Notes: generated from the sequence alone by a model not told the origin. A stretch of 64,000 bases of DNA from Kocuria rosea subsp. polaris (GCF_001483755.1 NZ_LQBK01000011.1:1-64000); one strand, 5' to 3'; counted from the stretch's first letter, positions 8,816-17,534 are shown. Numbers and translations: made by a program.

Positions 8816-9538
8816 TCACCGCGGCTCCGGCGCGTCCCCGCCCCGGCGCGGGAACCGGTTGCGCAGGTACTCCTGCGCCACCGCGGAGAGGTTCTCGATC
8901 GGCAGCCCGGCCGGGCAGACCTCCACACAGTCGCCGAGCAGGGAGCAGGGGCCGAACTGCTCCTCCGCCGCGTCGATCACCCTGGCCGAGCGCTCCCGGC
9001 GCTCGGCGTCGTCCTTGGCCAGCGGCGGCAGCTCCTTGAGCATCGTGCCCACGAAGAGCTGGCCGGAGCCGTTGGGGCAGGACGCCACGCACGCCCCGCA
9101 GCTGATGCAGCCGCCGTTGGCCAGTGCCTTCATCGCCACCGGGAACTTCCCGGCCTTCGCCACCAGGCGCAGCGCCTTCTTGTCCACGGAGAGGTCCTGC
9201 TTGACGGGGAAGGAGGACGCCCGCAGGGGCTCGATGCGCACCCGGTCCCCGTCCCGGTAGGCGCCCAGGTGCTGCATGCAGCTCGCGGCGTTGCGCTCGG
9301 GTCCGTGCGCCACGCCGTCGACCGTCACCCCGCACTTGCCGCAGATCCCTTCGCGGCAGCCGTCGTCGAAGACCACCGGGTCCTCGCCGGCGGCCTCCAG
9401 CTGTGCGTTGATCCGGTCGAGCAGCTCGAGCACGGTCATCTCCGGGCTCGCGTCCGGGACGTCGTAGGCCGTGAAGTCCCCGGGCTCCTCCGGGGAGGGC
9501 TGGCGCCACACGTCCACGGTCAGGGAGAAGGTGCTCAC
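8816..9538 (-). CDS. sdhB: Succinate dehydrogenase/fumarate reductase iron-sulfur subunit
   Basis: A 240-residue iron-sulfur subunit. Cysteines 61, 66, 69 and 87 fit the plant-type [2Fe-2S] centre. C144, C147, C150 and C154 plus C198, C204 and C208 supply the two C-terminal clusters. The protein passes electrons from the flavoprotein to the membrane cytochrome b. The GTG at 9538 is chosen because AAGGA lies 9 nt upstream; an in-frame extension to 9658 is Arg/Pro-rich and unlike the family. sdhC lies 125 nt upstream, but the flavoprotein gene sdhA normally found between them is absent from this locus. Confidence 0.93.
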   Translation of the reverse strand: MSTFSLTVDVWRQPSPEEPGDFTAYDVPDASPEMTVLELLDRINAQLEAAGEDPVVFDDGCREGICGKCGVTVDGVAHGPERNAASCMQHLGAYRDGDRVRIEPLRASSFPVKQDLSVDKKALRLVAKAGKFPVAMKALANGGCISCGACVASCPNGSGQLFVGTMLKELPPLAKDDAERRERSARVIDAAEEQFGPCSLLGDCVEVCPAGLPIENLSAVAQEYLRNRFPRRGGDAPEPR

Positions 9539-9663
9539 TCGCTCGGGTCCTTGTCGTCTCGTCGGAGGTCGTCTCGTGCTCGTTCGCCGGCAGGTGCCCG
9601 GTCCCGCGGCAAGTCGTTCCGCGGGAGGCCGCCCCGCCGGCGGGGGAGGGGCGGCCACGGGGC

Positions 9664-10413
9664 TCAGCGCACCGCGCGGGTCAGCACGGCCACGGGGATC
9701 GTGGTGTTGCCGGCGGCCACGGCGGCGCCGAAGGCGTTCGCGGCGATCCGCAGCCGCCGCTGGAACCGCTGGTCCCCGGGCACGCCGACGTCGTTGGCGA
9801 TCTCCGGGATGCCGTGCACCAGGTGGGCGGCCAGCGCCGCCATGGACACGGCGTACGCCGCGGCCACGGGCGGGCGGGACAGGCTGGCCACGAGGTTGGC
9901 GTAGGCGCTGCCGTGCTCGAAGCCCCGGGCCGCGGCGGGCCGGGCGCCCAGGGTCAGGTCGAGGATGTGGAAGGCCGTGAACAGCCCGAGCACGCCGCCC
10001 GTGCTGCGCATCGAGCGCTTCGCCACCGCCCAGGGGGAGCGACGGCGCCCCCGCGGGCGCCGGCCGGTGCGCGGCAGCAGCGTCCCGTTCGCGGCCCAGG
10101 ACCGCGCGGTGAGCACCGCGGCGGCGCCGACGTGGACGAGCAGACCGGTGGCCAGCACGCCGCGTGCCGCCCAGAGCACGGTGCCGCGCGGCAGCACGGG
10201 GGCACCGGCGGTGCGGAGGAACGTGGCGTAGGCGTTGAACTTCTCCTCGCCCTGGTAGACCTTCAGGTTCCCGAGCAGGTGCACCAGGACGTAGGCCGAG
10301 AACAGGGCGCCGGAGCCGGCCATGGCGAGCTTGAGCTCGGTGTTCGGCAGCCCGGGCAGCAGCCCGGCCGGTGCAGGGCGGCCGGTTCCTGCGGGGCGGG
10401 GGGTGTCGTTCAC
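9664..10413 (-). CDS. sdhC: Succinate dehydrogenase cytochrome b558-type subunit
   Basis: A membrane anchor of about 249 residues, of the single-polypeptide five-helix cytochrome b type used by Actinobacteria and Bacillus. Histidines that could ligate heme b occur in the helices around VLVHLLGN, LVHVGAAA, FHILDLTL and HLVHGI. A Lys/Arg-rich loop sits between helices two and three. Two starts compete: ATG at 10422 (252 aa) and GTG at 10413. I prefer GTG because TAGGAT lies 7 nt upstream of it, the leaderless geometry seen elsewhere in the window. It follows acs by about 70 nt in the same direction. Confidence 0.88.
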   Translation of the reverse strand: MNDTPRPAGTGRPAPAGLLPGLPNTELKLAMAGSGALFSAYVLVHLLGNLKVYQGEEKFNAYATFLRTAGAPVLPRGTVLWAARGVLATGLLVHVGAAAVLTARSWAANGTLLPRTGRRPRGRRRSPWAVAKRSMRSTGGVLGLFTAFHILDLTLGARPAAARGFEHGSAYANLVASLSRPPVAAAYAVSMAALAAHLVHGIPEIANDVGVPGDQRFQRRLRIAANAFGAAVAAGNTTIPVAVLTRAVR

Positions 10414-10487
10414 GGCATTCATCCTAGGGGCGGTGCGGACTGGGACGTCACAAGTCTCAACGTCCTTGCGGAGGAGGTCGCGGGCCG

Positions 10488-12635
10488 TCACCCGGCGTCG
10501 CCGTGGTCCTGCCGCCGTGCGGCCAGGACCTCGGCGATGTGCTCCAGCGCCTCCTCGTTCTGCAGCGAGGACCGGTCGCCCAGCGGCGCCCCCTCCCACA
10601 GCTGCGCGAGCAGGCGCCGGGTGATCTTCCCGGAGCGGGTCTTCGGCAGGTCCGGGACCGCCACGACCGCCCGGGGCTTGGCGATGGGGCCGATCTCGTG
10701 CGCCACGTGCTCCCGCAGCGCGGCGGTCAGCTCGTCCGCCGGGACGCGGGCGGCCTCGGAGGTCAGCACCACGTAGGCGAGCACCGCGTGGCCGGTCAGC
10801 TCGTCGCGCACCGGCGCGGCACCGGCCTCGACCACCCACGGGTGGGTGACGAGCGCCGACTCGATCTCGATGGTGGACAGCCGGTGCCCGGAGACGTTGA
10901 TGACGTCGTCGACCCGCCCCAGGATGTAGATGTCCCCCTCCTCGTCGCAGCGGGCGCCGTCCCCGGCCAGGAACCAGCCCTGCTCGGCGTAGGCTTGCCA
11001 GTAGGAGGAGAGGTAGCGCTGCGGGTCGCCCCACACGGTGCGGGCCATCGAGGGGCCGGTCCGGTCCACCACCACGAAGCCCTGCACCCCGGGCGGGACC
11101 GGCTCCCCGGCCTCGTCCACCACGCGGGTGGAGATCCCCGGGACCGCCCGGGTGGCGCAGCCCGGCTTCAGGGCGGTGTGCGGCGCTCCGTCGTCGAACG
11201 TCCCCGGGGGCGCGAACTGCGGGTCGTGCGGGCGGGGGGACATCACGGTGGCGCCCGTCTCGGACTGCCACCACGTGTCCACGAACGGCACCTCGTCCCG
11301 GCCCAGCTGGGCGCGCAGCCAGCGCCACGCCTCCGGGTTGATCGACTCCCCCACGGAGCCGAGCAGCCGGACGGAGTTGAGGTTGTAGAGCGGCGGCACG
11401 CCCTTCGGGAACGCCCCCATCAGGGAGCGGATCAGCGTGGGCGCCGTGTAGTAGGCGGTGACCCCGTAGCGCTCGATCACCTCGAAGTGCCGGCCCCAGT
11501 GCGGGGTGTTCGGGGTGCCCTCGTAGATCACCTCGGACACGCCGTTGACCAGGGGCCCGTAGATCTCGTAGGTGTGCGCGGTGACCCACGCGAGGTCGGC
11601 GGTGCACCAGTGGACGGTCGAGTCCACCTTCGCGGGGTCGTTGACGGTCGCCAGTTCGTCCGGGCGCAGTTCGCCGTCCTCGTCCTCGACGTCGGGCAGC
11701 AGGTCGAACAGCAGGGCGTGGGTGTAGGCGGTCTGCACGAGGTAGCCGCCCATCGTGTGCACCAGGCCCTTGGGCCTGCCGGTGGTCCCGGAGGTGTAGA
11801 TGATGAACAGCGGCGTCTCGGCGTCGAACGCCTGGGGCTCGTGCACGTCGGACTGCTCGGCTACCAGCTCGTGCCACCACACGTCGCGCCCGCGCGTCCA
11901 CGGGACGGCGTCCTCGTCCTTGGAGTGCGTCCCCCGGGTGCCCCGCGGCAGGTCCGTGCGGCCCGGCCGGGAGGTGCGGCGGACGACGACGACGTGCTCG
12001 ATCGCGTTGTCGCCGCCGCAGGCCTCGTCCGCGACGGCCTTCACGGGCACCACGGCCCCGCGCCGGTGCTGCCCGTCCGTGGTCACGAGGACCTTGGCGC
12101 CGGTGTCCTCGACGCGGAACCGCAGCGCCTCCGCGGAGAAGCCGCCGAAGACCAGGGAGTGCACCGCCCCGATGCGGGCGCAGGCCAGCGTGATGATGAC
12201 GGTCTCCGGGATGACCGGGAGGTAGATCACCACCCGGTCGCCCTGCTCGACGCCGAGGGCGAGCAGGGCGTTGGCGGCGCGGGAGACCTCCCGCTGCAGA
12301 TCGGCGTAGGTGTAGACCAGTCGGTCGCCGGGCTCGCCCTCGAAGTACAGGGCCACGTGGGCGCCGCGGCCGGCCTCGACGTGGCGGTCCACGCAGTTGT
12401 GGGCCACGTTGAGCTTCCCGCCCTCGAACCACGCGATCTCGGGGACCGACCACGTGGGGCTGCCCTGCTCGTCCTCGCCGATCCGCCGCGGCGCCTCGAA
12501 GCGGTGGGCCGTCCGCCACGGCTCGGCCCAGTCGAGCCGGGAGGCCTGGCCCTCCCAGAAGGCGATCCGGGCCTCGTCGGAGACGAGCGCGGGATTGGGG
12601 GTGGGGGAGGAGGGGTTGCTCCAGCTGAAGCTCAC
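10488..12635 (-). CDS. acs: Acetyl-CoA synthetase (AMP-forming)
   Basis: A 715-residue acyl-adenylate enzyme that makes acetyl-CoA from acetate, ATP and CoA. The ATP-binding motif YTSGTTGRPKG, the WWQSETGA motif and the hinge region GRVDDVINVSGHR are all present. The C-terminal PKTRSGKITRR carries the lysine that is typically regulated by acetylation. The protein is longer than the usual 650 residues because of acidic or Arg-rich inserts before the ATP loop and after it. The GTG at 12635 follows AAGGA at a suitable distance. It sits 59 nt after ssuC and may be read through from the SAM-regulated operon. Confidence 0.94.
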   Translation of the reverse strand: MSFSWSNPSSPTPNPALVSDEARIAFWEGQASRLDWAEPWRTAHRFEAPRRIGEDEQGSPTWSVPEIAWFEGGKLNVAHNCVDRHVEAGRGAHVALYFEGEPGDRLVYTYADLQREVSRAANALLALGVEQGDRVVIYLPVIPETVIITLACARIGAVHSLVFGGFSAEALRFRVEDTGAKVLVTTDGQHRRGAVVPVKAVADEACGGDNAIEHVVVVRRTSRPGRTDLPRGTRGTHSKDEDAVPWTRGRDVWWHELVAEQSDVHEPQAFDAETPLFIIYTSGTTGRPKGLVHTMGGYLVQTAYTHALLFDLLPDVEDEDGELRPDELATVNDPAKVDSTVHWCTADLAWVTAHTYEIYGPLVNGVSEVIYEGTPNTPHWGRHFEVIERYGVTAYYTAPTLIRSLMGAFPKGVPPLYNLNSVRLLGSVGESINPEAWRWLRAQLGRDEVPFVDTWWQSETGATVMSPRPHDPQFAPPGTFDDGAPHTALKPGCATRAVPGISTRVVDEAGEPVPPGVQGFVVVDRTGPSMARTVWGDPQRYLSSYWQAYAEQGWFLAGDGARCDEEGDIYILGRVDDVINVSGHRLSTIEIESALVTHPWVVEAGAAPVRDELTGHAVLAYVVLTSEAARVPADELTAALREHVAHEIGPIAKPRAVVAVPDLPKTRSGKITRRLLAQLWEGAPLGDRSSLQNEEALEHIAEVLAARRQDHGDAG

Positions 12636-12694
12636 GGTGCTGCGGTCCTTTCCTGGCTGCACGGACGACGGTTCCACGGTGCCGGGCGCACGGG

Positions 12695-13522
12695 TCAGGC
12701 CCATTTCCGCACGGCCCACTTCTCGAACACGCCCAGCAGGGCGTCCGAGAGCTTGCCGAGCACCGCGAGCAGGACGATCGCCAGCAGCAGGCGGTCGGTG
12801 CGCCCGTTGTTCTGCGAGTCGGTGAGCAGCCAGCCCAGGCCCATGGAGGCGCCCAGGAGCTCGGCGGCCACGAGGAACAGCCAGGCCTGGGCCAGCGCCA
12901 GGCGCAGCCCCGAGATGACCGAGGGCATGACGGCCGGCAGCTGGACCGTGGTGAGCAGGCGCAGCCCGTGGAGCCCGAAGGCCCGCGCCGCCTCGATGAG
13001 GTTGCGGTCCACGTGCTGCAGGGCCGCGGAGACGGTGGTGTAGACGGGGAAGAACGCGCCGATGGCCACCAGCGTGACCTTGGAGTCCTCGCCGAGGCCG
13101 ATCCACAGCAGCAGCAGCGGCACCCACGCCAGGGACGGCACCGCCCGGAACGCCCCGATGGTGGGACCCACCAGCGTGGAGCCCCACCGGGAGAGGCCGA
13201 TGAAGGACCCGGCCATGAGGCCGAGCCCGGCCCCGAGCAGGAAGCCGATCAGCACCCGCTGGCTCGAGATGCCCACGTGGGTCCAGAGGTCCCCGCCGGC
13301 CAGCAGGCCGATCCCGGCCTCGAGCACCGCGAGCGGAGCCGGCAGCTGCACGGCGCTGAACACCCCGGCGGCGGACAGCACGTGCCACAGGACCAGCAGC
13401 GCCGCGGGCAGCAGCAGGCCCAGCGCGGCGCGCAGCAGCGGCCGCCGCCGGGTGGCCGTCGCGGCCGCGGGTGCGTCCTCAGGACGCTCCGTCTCCTGGG
13501 CGGGTGTCAGCGGCTGCGTCAT
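12695..13522 (-). CDS. ssuC: ABC transporter permease, sulfonate type
   Basis: A 275-residue inner-membrane permease of the SsuC/TauC/NrtB type. It has about six hydrophobic helices and the EAA-type loop EAARAFGLHGLRLLTTVQLP that contacts the ATPase. Its ATG overlaps the stop of the binding-protein gene as ATGA (13519-13522), so the two are translationally coupled. The N-terminal 30 residues are polar and Ala-rich. Substrate class is inferred from the operon partners and the upstream SAM riboswitch, not from the permease itself. Confidence 0.9.
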   Translation of the reverse strand: MTQPLTPAQETERPEDAPAAATATRRRPLLRAALGLLLPAALLVLWHVLSAAGVFSAVQLPAPLAVLEAGIGLLAGGDLWTHVGISSQRVLIGFLLGAGLGLMAGSFIGLSRWGSTLVGPTIGAFRAVPSLAWVPLLLLWIGLGEDSKVTLVAIGAFFPVYTTVSAALQHVDRNLIEAARAFGLHGLRLLTTVQLPAVMPSVISGLRLALAQAWLFLVAAELLGASMGLGWLLTDSQNNGRTDRLLLAIVLLAVLGKLSDALLGVFEKWAVRKWA

Positions 13523-14562
13523 TGCCGGCCCTCGATCAGCTCGGCCGCGCGGGAGGCGTCGGCGTCCTCGGCGTAGGAGCTCTCCACGAGGCTCGCGAGC
13601 GCCTCGTCGATCTGCTCCTGGTCGGCGACGTCGTCGGAGTCGACGAAGATCGGCCCGACCTTCTCGAGGACCGCCAGCTGCTCGTCCCCGGGCACGTGGT
13701 CGATGTCCAGGTTGGTGCGCTCGAGCACCGCCTCCGCCACGGAGAGCTCGATCCCGGCCGCCTCGGACAGCAGCTGCGCCGTCTCCGCGGAGTTCTCCTG
13801 CGCCCACTCCCGGGCGTAGGCGTAGACGTCCACCACGGTCTGGGCGGCCTCTGGCCGCTCCTCGAGGAAGTTCTCGTGGGCGTTCAGGAAGCCGTACGTG
13901 TTGAAGTCGACGTTGCGGTAGAACAGCTCCGCGCCGTTCTCCTCCGCGGCGGCCATGATCGGGTCCAGCCCCGCCCAGGCGTCCACCTGGCCGTTCTCCA
14001 GAGCGGCGCGCCCGTCGGCGTGCTGCAGGTTCTGGACCGTGACGTCCTCGGCGGCCACCCCGGCCTCGTCGAGGGCCTGGAGCAGGAAGAAGTACGGGTC
14101 GGTGCCCTTGGTCGCGGCCACGGTGCGGCCCTCGAGGTCCGTGACCTCCTGCACCCCGGTGCCGGGGGCGGTGACCAGGGCGGACCACTCCGGCTGCGAG
14201 TAGAGGTCGATCACCTGGATGGGGGTGCCGTTGCTGCGGGCCAGCAGCGCCGCGGAGCCCGCGGTGGAGCCGATGTCCACGGCCTCCGCGCGCAGCGCCT
14301 CGTTGGCCTTGTTCGACCCGGCGGACTGCACCCACTCCACCTCGGTGTCCTCCTCGGCGAAGGCGGCCTCGAGCCAGCCCTTCTCCTTGATCACCACGGA
14401 GAGCGGGTTGTAGGTGGCCCAGTCCACGCGGACCGTGCCGCCCCCGGCGGCCTGCGCGGGGGCCTCGCCGGAGCCCTCGCCCGCCATGCACCCGGTCAGG
14501 CCGAGGGCCAGGACGGCGGCGAGCGCGGGGACGGTGCGGACGGAACGGTGGGAGAGGGGCAC
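13519..14562 (-). CDS. ssuA: ABC transporter substrate-binding lipoprotein, SsuA-like
   Basis: A 347-residue solute-binding lipoprotein of the aliphatic sulfonate/nitrate/taurine group. It begins with a signal peptide ending in the lipobox LTGC (Cys about 25), so it is anchored outside the membrane. The NMT1/SsuA-like domain follows, with the segment GTDPYFFLLQALDEAG near the middle. The GTG at 14562 is preceded by AAAGG. Control by an S-box riboswitch at the head of the operon makes an organosulfur ligand (sulfonate, sulfate ester or similar) much more likely than nitrate. The exact ligand is unknown. Confidence 0.9.
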   Translation of the reverse strand: MPLSHRSVRTVPALAAVLALGLTGCMAGEGSGEAPAQAAGGGTVRVDWATYNPLSVVIKEKGWLEAAFAEEDTEVEWVQSAGSNKANEALRAEAVDIGSTAGSAALLARSNGTPIQVIDLYSQPEWSALVTAPGTGVQEVTDLEGRTVAATKGTDPYFFLLQALDEAGVAAEDVTVQNLQHADGRAALENGQVDAWAGLDPIMAAAEENGAELFYRNVDFNTYGFLNAHENFLEERPEAAQTVVDVYAYAREWAQENSAETAQLLSEAAGIELSVAEAVLERTNLDIDHVPGDEQLAVLEKVGPIFVDSDDVADQEQIDEALASLVESSYAEDADASRAAELIEGRQ

Positions 14563-14672
14563 GGCGGGGCCTTTCGTGGTGGGCGGACGGGGCGGTCGGC
14601 GCGGGCGGGTGACGCCGCCGGTCCTGCGAGCAGAGCAGGGGCAGAGCGGGAGGAGAGCGGGAGCGGGCCGCG

Positions 14673-15506
14673 TCAGCGGGCCGCGGGGTGGTGGACGTCG
14701 ACGCCCAGGTGGCCGAGGAGCTGCACGCGCAGCCCGGCGAGGACCTCGGAGGCCCGGTCCCGGGGGCGTTCGCCGGGGACCGTGAGGACCGTGCTGATCG
14801 AGGCGGGAGCGGTGGGCCCGGTCCGGCCCAGGACCACGATCCGGTCCGCGAGCTGCAGCGCCTCGTCGACGTCGTGGGTGACGAGCAGGACGGTGGTGGG
14901 CTGGGCCGCGTGGACGGTGAGCAGCAGGTCCTGCATCTGCAGGCGGGTCAGGGCGTCGAGCGCGCCGAAGGGCTCGTCGAGCAGCAGGACCCCCGGGTTG
15001 CGCGCCAGGGCCCGGGCCAGGGACGCGCGCTGGGCCATGCCGCCGGAGATCGCGCGGGGACGGTGGCCCGCGTGCGCGGTGAGCCCGACCAGGCGCAGCA
15101 GGTCGTCGATCACGGCGTCCCCCTCGTCCCGGGGGAGCCCGCGGGGCAGGCCCAGGCGGACGTTCTCGCGCACGGAGCGCCACGGCAGCAGGCGGGGCTC
15201 CTGGAAGGCGACCGCGCAGCGCGGGTCGATCCCGGACACGGGGGTGCCGTCGATGAGCACCCGGCCCGCCGAGGCGGTGTCGAGGCCCGCGGCGGCGCGC
15301 AGCAGGGTGGACTTGCCGCAGCCCGAGGGCCCGAGGACCGCCAGGACCTCGCCGGGCCGGACCGTGACGTCGACGTCCTGCAGGACGTGGTGCGTCTCGC
15401 GGCCGGCCGGGAACGCCTTGCCGACGTGCTCGAACGCCACGGAGAAGGCGCGCTTCGACGGGTTCGGGGCGGCGGGCGGCGCAGGGCTCAGCAGAGAAGT
15501 GCTCAT
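14673..15506 (-). CDS. ssuB: ABC transporter ATP-binding protein, sulfonate type
   Basis: A 277-residue ATPase with Walker A GPSGCGKST (about residues 59-67), signature ISGGMAQR, Walker B LLLDEPFGALD and the H-loop THD. It powers uptake through the SsuA-SsuC pair encoded downstream. I chose the ATG at 15506 because GGAG (15516-15513) lies 6 nt upstream. An in-frame upstream start would run into the riboswitch. The GG of that SD is the last 2 nt of the riboswitch P1 helix, which gives a direct way for SAM binding to hide the SD. The gap to ssuA is 110 nt. Confidence 0.92.
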   Translation of the reverse strand: MSTSLLSPAPPAAPNPSKRAFSVAFEHVGKAFPAGRETHHVLQDVDVTVRPGEVLAVLGPSGCGKSTLLRAAAGLDTASAGRVLIDGTPVSGIDPRCAVAFQEPRLLPWRSVRENVRLGLPRGLPRDEGDAVIDDLLRLVGLTAHAGHRPRAISGGMAQRASLARALARNPGVLLLDEPFGALDALTRLQMQDLLLTVHAAQPTTVLLVTHDVDEALQLADRIVVLGRTGPTAPASISTVLTVPGERPRDRASEVLAGLRVQLLGHLGVDVHHPAAR

Positions 15507-15514
15507 GATCAACT

Positions 15515-15613
15515 CCATCGGTCCTGGCATTAGCACCTCGCACGGGGGATCAGGCGGATCCGTGCCGGTTGCTGCGACGTCGACGAGCCAGGTCTCTCAG
15601 CCGCTCCGGATGG
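15515..15613 (-). ncRNA. SAM-I (S-box) riboswitch upstream of ssuBAC
   Basis: On the minus strand the order is P1 CCATC (15613-15609), GAGCGGCTGAGAGACCTGG, GACGTCGCAGCAACC, a P3 hairpin GCACGG...CCGTGC, GAGGTGCTAATGCCAGGACC, then P1 GATGG (15519-15515). The GGTGCTAATGCC element is a textbook S-box match. The closing P1 strand overlaps the ssuB Shine-Dalgarno GGAG by 2 nt, so the likely mechanism is translational: ligand-stabilised P1 occludes the ribosome site. Length is about 99 nt. The same core organisation appears at 4230-4322. Confidence 0.92.
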
Positions 15614-15623
15614 TTACGGGCCC

Positions 15624-15653
15624 ATTGAACGTCCTCGGCGTGTCCCCTGGCAA
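15624..15653 (-). promoter_or_regulatory. Promoter of the ssu operon
   Basis: TTGCCA (15653-15648) and TTCAAT (15629-15624) on the minus strand have an 18-nt spacer. They place the transcription start a few nucleotides before the riboswitch P1 helix. Confidence 0.55.
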
Positions 15654-15704
15654 ATCCGTCGCATCCGCGGGCGTCGCGACACATCGCTGGCACGAGGGTC
15701 CTCC

Positions 15705-16400
15705 GTGCCCCACCATGGACCCATGACGAGCCGCAGAACCCCGGTCCGGGCGGATCTGGTGCGCGACGCCTTCGCGGCGTTCGGCGCGGTCCTCGACGGG
15801 CTCGGCGACGACGACTCCTGGGCCGCCACGGGGTGCACGGGCTGGTCGGTCCGGGACCTGGTCCAGCACTGCACGACGGACGCGCTGCAGGGGCTGGTCG
15901 CCCTGCACACGCCCACGACCGCCCGCCCGGACCGGGACGCCGCGACCTACTGGACGGACTGGGGCGGCGATCCCGCGGCGGCCGCCGAGCAGCGGCGCCG
16001 CGCTCGCGTGGCCGCGTCCATGGTGCTGGACTGGGACCCGGTGCGGGAGCTCCACCGCGAGACCACCCGGGCACTCGTGCACGCGGCGGAGCACTGCGGC
16101 GACGGCGCGGTCCGCACCGAGGGCCACGTGCTGCGCGTCGAGGACCTGCTGAGCACCCTCGCGGTGGAGGCCACGGTGCACCATCTGGACCTGATCCGGC
16201 ACCTGGACGGCTCCCCGGGCCCCGCCGCGGACGGGCTCGCCGAGGTCCGCCGGGTGCTCACCGACCTGTGGGAGCGGGAACCGCTCGAGCACTGGAGCGA
16301 CGAGCACTTCGCCCGCGTGGGCACCGGCCGGGCCGAGCTGACCGCGCAGGAGCGCACGGAGCTGGGTGCGCACGCGGACCGCCTGCCCCTCTTCTCCTGA
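15705..16400 (+). CDS. Maleylpyruvate isomerase-like, mycothiol-dependent family protein
   Basis: A protein of about 231 residues from the DinB-like/mycothiol-dependent maleylpyruvate isomerase superfamily, in which a His triad binds a divalent metal. Visible family features are TGCTGWSVRDLVQHC near residues 45-59 and EATVHHLDLIRHL near 160-172. The substrate cannot be inferred; most members are uncharacterised mycothiol S-transferases. The GTG at 15705 is favoured by GAGGG 6 nt upstream; an ATG at 15723 is the alternative. It is divergent from the ssu operon. Confidence 0.75.
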   Translation: MPHHGPMTSRRTPVRADLVRDAFAAFGAVLDGLGDDDSWAATGCTGWSVRDLVQHCTTDALQGLVALHTPTTARPDRDAATYWTDWGGDPAAAAEQRRRARVAASMVLDWDPVRELHRETTRALVHAAEHCGDGAVRTEGHVLRVEDLLSTLAVEATVHHLDLIRHLDGSPGPAADGLAEVRRVLTDLWEREPLEHWSDEHFARVGTGRAELTAQERTELGAHADRLPLFS

Positions 16401-16426
16401 CCCCTCCCCCCCTGCTCCTCCTCCTG

Positions 16427-16488
16427 CGCGAGGTTGCATCTGTCGGCGACCGACGCGCCGTCGGTCGCCGACAGGTGCACTCTCGCGC
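16427..16488. repeat. Long palindrome left of the DUF559 gene (IR-L)
   Basis: A perfect 15-bp stem (16440-16454 with 16460-16474) and a 5-nt loop are extended outward by an imperfect match between GCGCGAGGTTGCAT and GTGCACTCTCGCGC. The left arm shares GCGCGAGGTTGC and TGTCGGCGACCG with a second palindrome at 17593-17653. Together they bracket the DUF559 gene. It may also act as a terminator for the preceding gene. Confidence 0.8.
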
Positions 16489-16556
16489 GGTGGTCCTGGC
16501 TCCACAGCCCGGTGTCCACGCGGTCCGCCGCCCCCGGCGGGCTGTTGAGTCGTGCC

Positions 16557-17534
16557 ATGCCCGCACCGCGACCCGTTCCCGCCCCGCTCCTGCCCGGTCC
16601 GTTCACGGCCGCCGAGGCCGACGCCCTGGGCGTCACCGACTCCCAGCGTCGCGGTCTGCGCTACCGCACCCTCTCCCGCGGCGTGCACGAGGTCGTCCGG
16701 CACGGACCCGGGACCGACGTCGAGGGCGCGGCGCGCAGCGCGGTTCTCGCCGGCGCCCGCCCCGTGCTCGCGCTGACCCCGGGCGGTGCGCTCAGCCATG
16801 CGAGCGCCGGGATCGTCTGGAACCTCCGGCTGCCGCGGCGGCTGCAGGACGTCGCGCCGATCCACATCACCCGCGCCGACGACGGGGTGCCGCCCAGACG
16901 CCGTGGGGTGGCCGGGCACCACGCGGACCTCGCTCCGTGGGAGACCGTGCGCGTGGCGGGCGTCGAAGTGACGGTCCCGGTGCGGACACTGCTGGACCTG
17001 GCCCCGGTGCTGGGCCCGGACGAGCTGGTGGTCTGCGTCGACGGCGCCGTCTGCGAGCACCGTCACGGCTTGCGGAGCGGCGTCCCTCCTCTGCTGCCGA
17101 AAGCCGAGCTGATGCGGCTGCTCGTCCGGTACACAGGGCGGCGGGGCGTGCGCATGCTCCGGATCGCCGCAGAGCTGTCCGCACAGGGTGCGGACTCGGC
17201 CCCGGAGACCCGGCTCCGCCTGCTGCTGGGGGAGCACGGGATCGAGGAGGTGGAGACCGACCGCCGGGTCGTCGCCCCCGACGGCACGGAGGTCCTGCCG
17301 GACCTCGCGGTCGAGTCCGCTCGGGTCAGCATCCAGTACGAGGGCGCCCACCACGACCGCGCCGGCCAGCGCGAGATCGACATCCGGCGTCAGCGCCGCA
17401 CGGAGGCCGCGGGCTGGACCGAGGTCCGCATCACCCACCGTGACCTCGTGGAGGACGTGGTGACGCCGTGCGGCACCGTGCCGCGCGCGGTGGCTCTCGT
17501 GCGGGCGGCGATCCGCGGCCGTCCCGTGTCCTGA
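16557..17534 (+). CDS. DUF559/PDDEXK nuclease-like protein with AbiEi-like N-terminus
   Basis: A protein of about 325 residues. The C-terminal part (about 214-300) matches the DUF559/Vsr-like restriction-endonuclease fold. It shows PDLAV with Asp249, then QYEG (Gln260, Glu262), HH (265-266) and D275-x2-R278, followed by GWTEVRITHRDL. The N-terminal part resembles the AbiEi antitoxin-type wing-helix module found in many actinobacterial members. The catalytic Lys of classic PD-(D/E)xK enzymes is not obvious; Gln260 stands in the Exx position. Start choice is uncertain: an in-frame ORF extends to 16434 inside the left palindrome. Function is unknown. The flanking palindromes suggest a repeat-associated gene (inference). 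Confidence 0.7.
   Translation: MPAPRPVPAPLLPGPFTAAEADALGVTDSQRRGLRYRTLSRGVHEVVRHGPGTDVEGAARSAVLAGARPVLALTPGGALSHASAGIVWNLRLPRRLQDVAPIHITRADDGVPPRRRGVAGHHADLAPWETVRVAGVEVTVPVRTLLDLAPVLGPDELVVCVDGAVCEHRHGLRSGVPPLLPKAELMRLLVRYTGRRGVRMLRIAAELSAQGADSAPETRLRLLLGEHGIEEVETDRRVVAPDGTEVLPDLAVESARVSIQYEGAHHDRAGQREIDIRRQRRTEAAGWTEVRITHRDLVEDVVTPCGTVPRAVALVRAAIRGRPVS

Noticed and set aside
9539-9663. Remnant of sdhA between sdhC and sdhB
   Set aside because: The 125 nt encode no FAD-binding or C-terminal flavoprotein segment in any frame that I can recognise.
16557-17534. Type IV toxin-antitoxin system (AbiEi/AbiEii)
   Set aside because: Only an AbiEi-like N-terminal resemblance is present. There is no adjacent nucleotidyltransferase toxin, and the C-terminus is DUF559-like.
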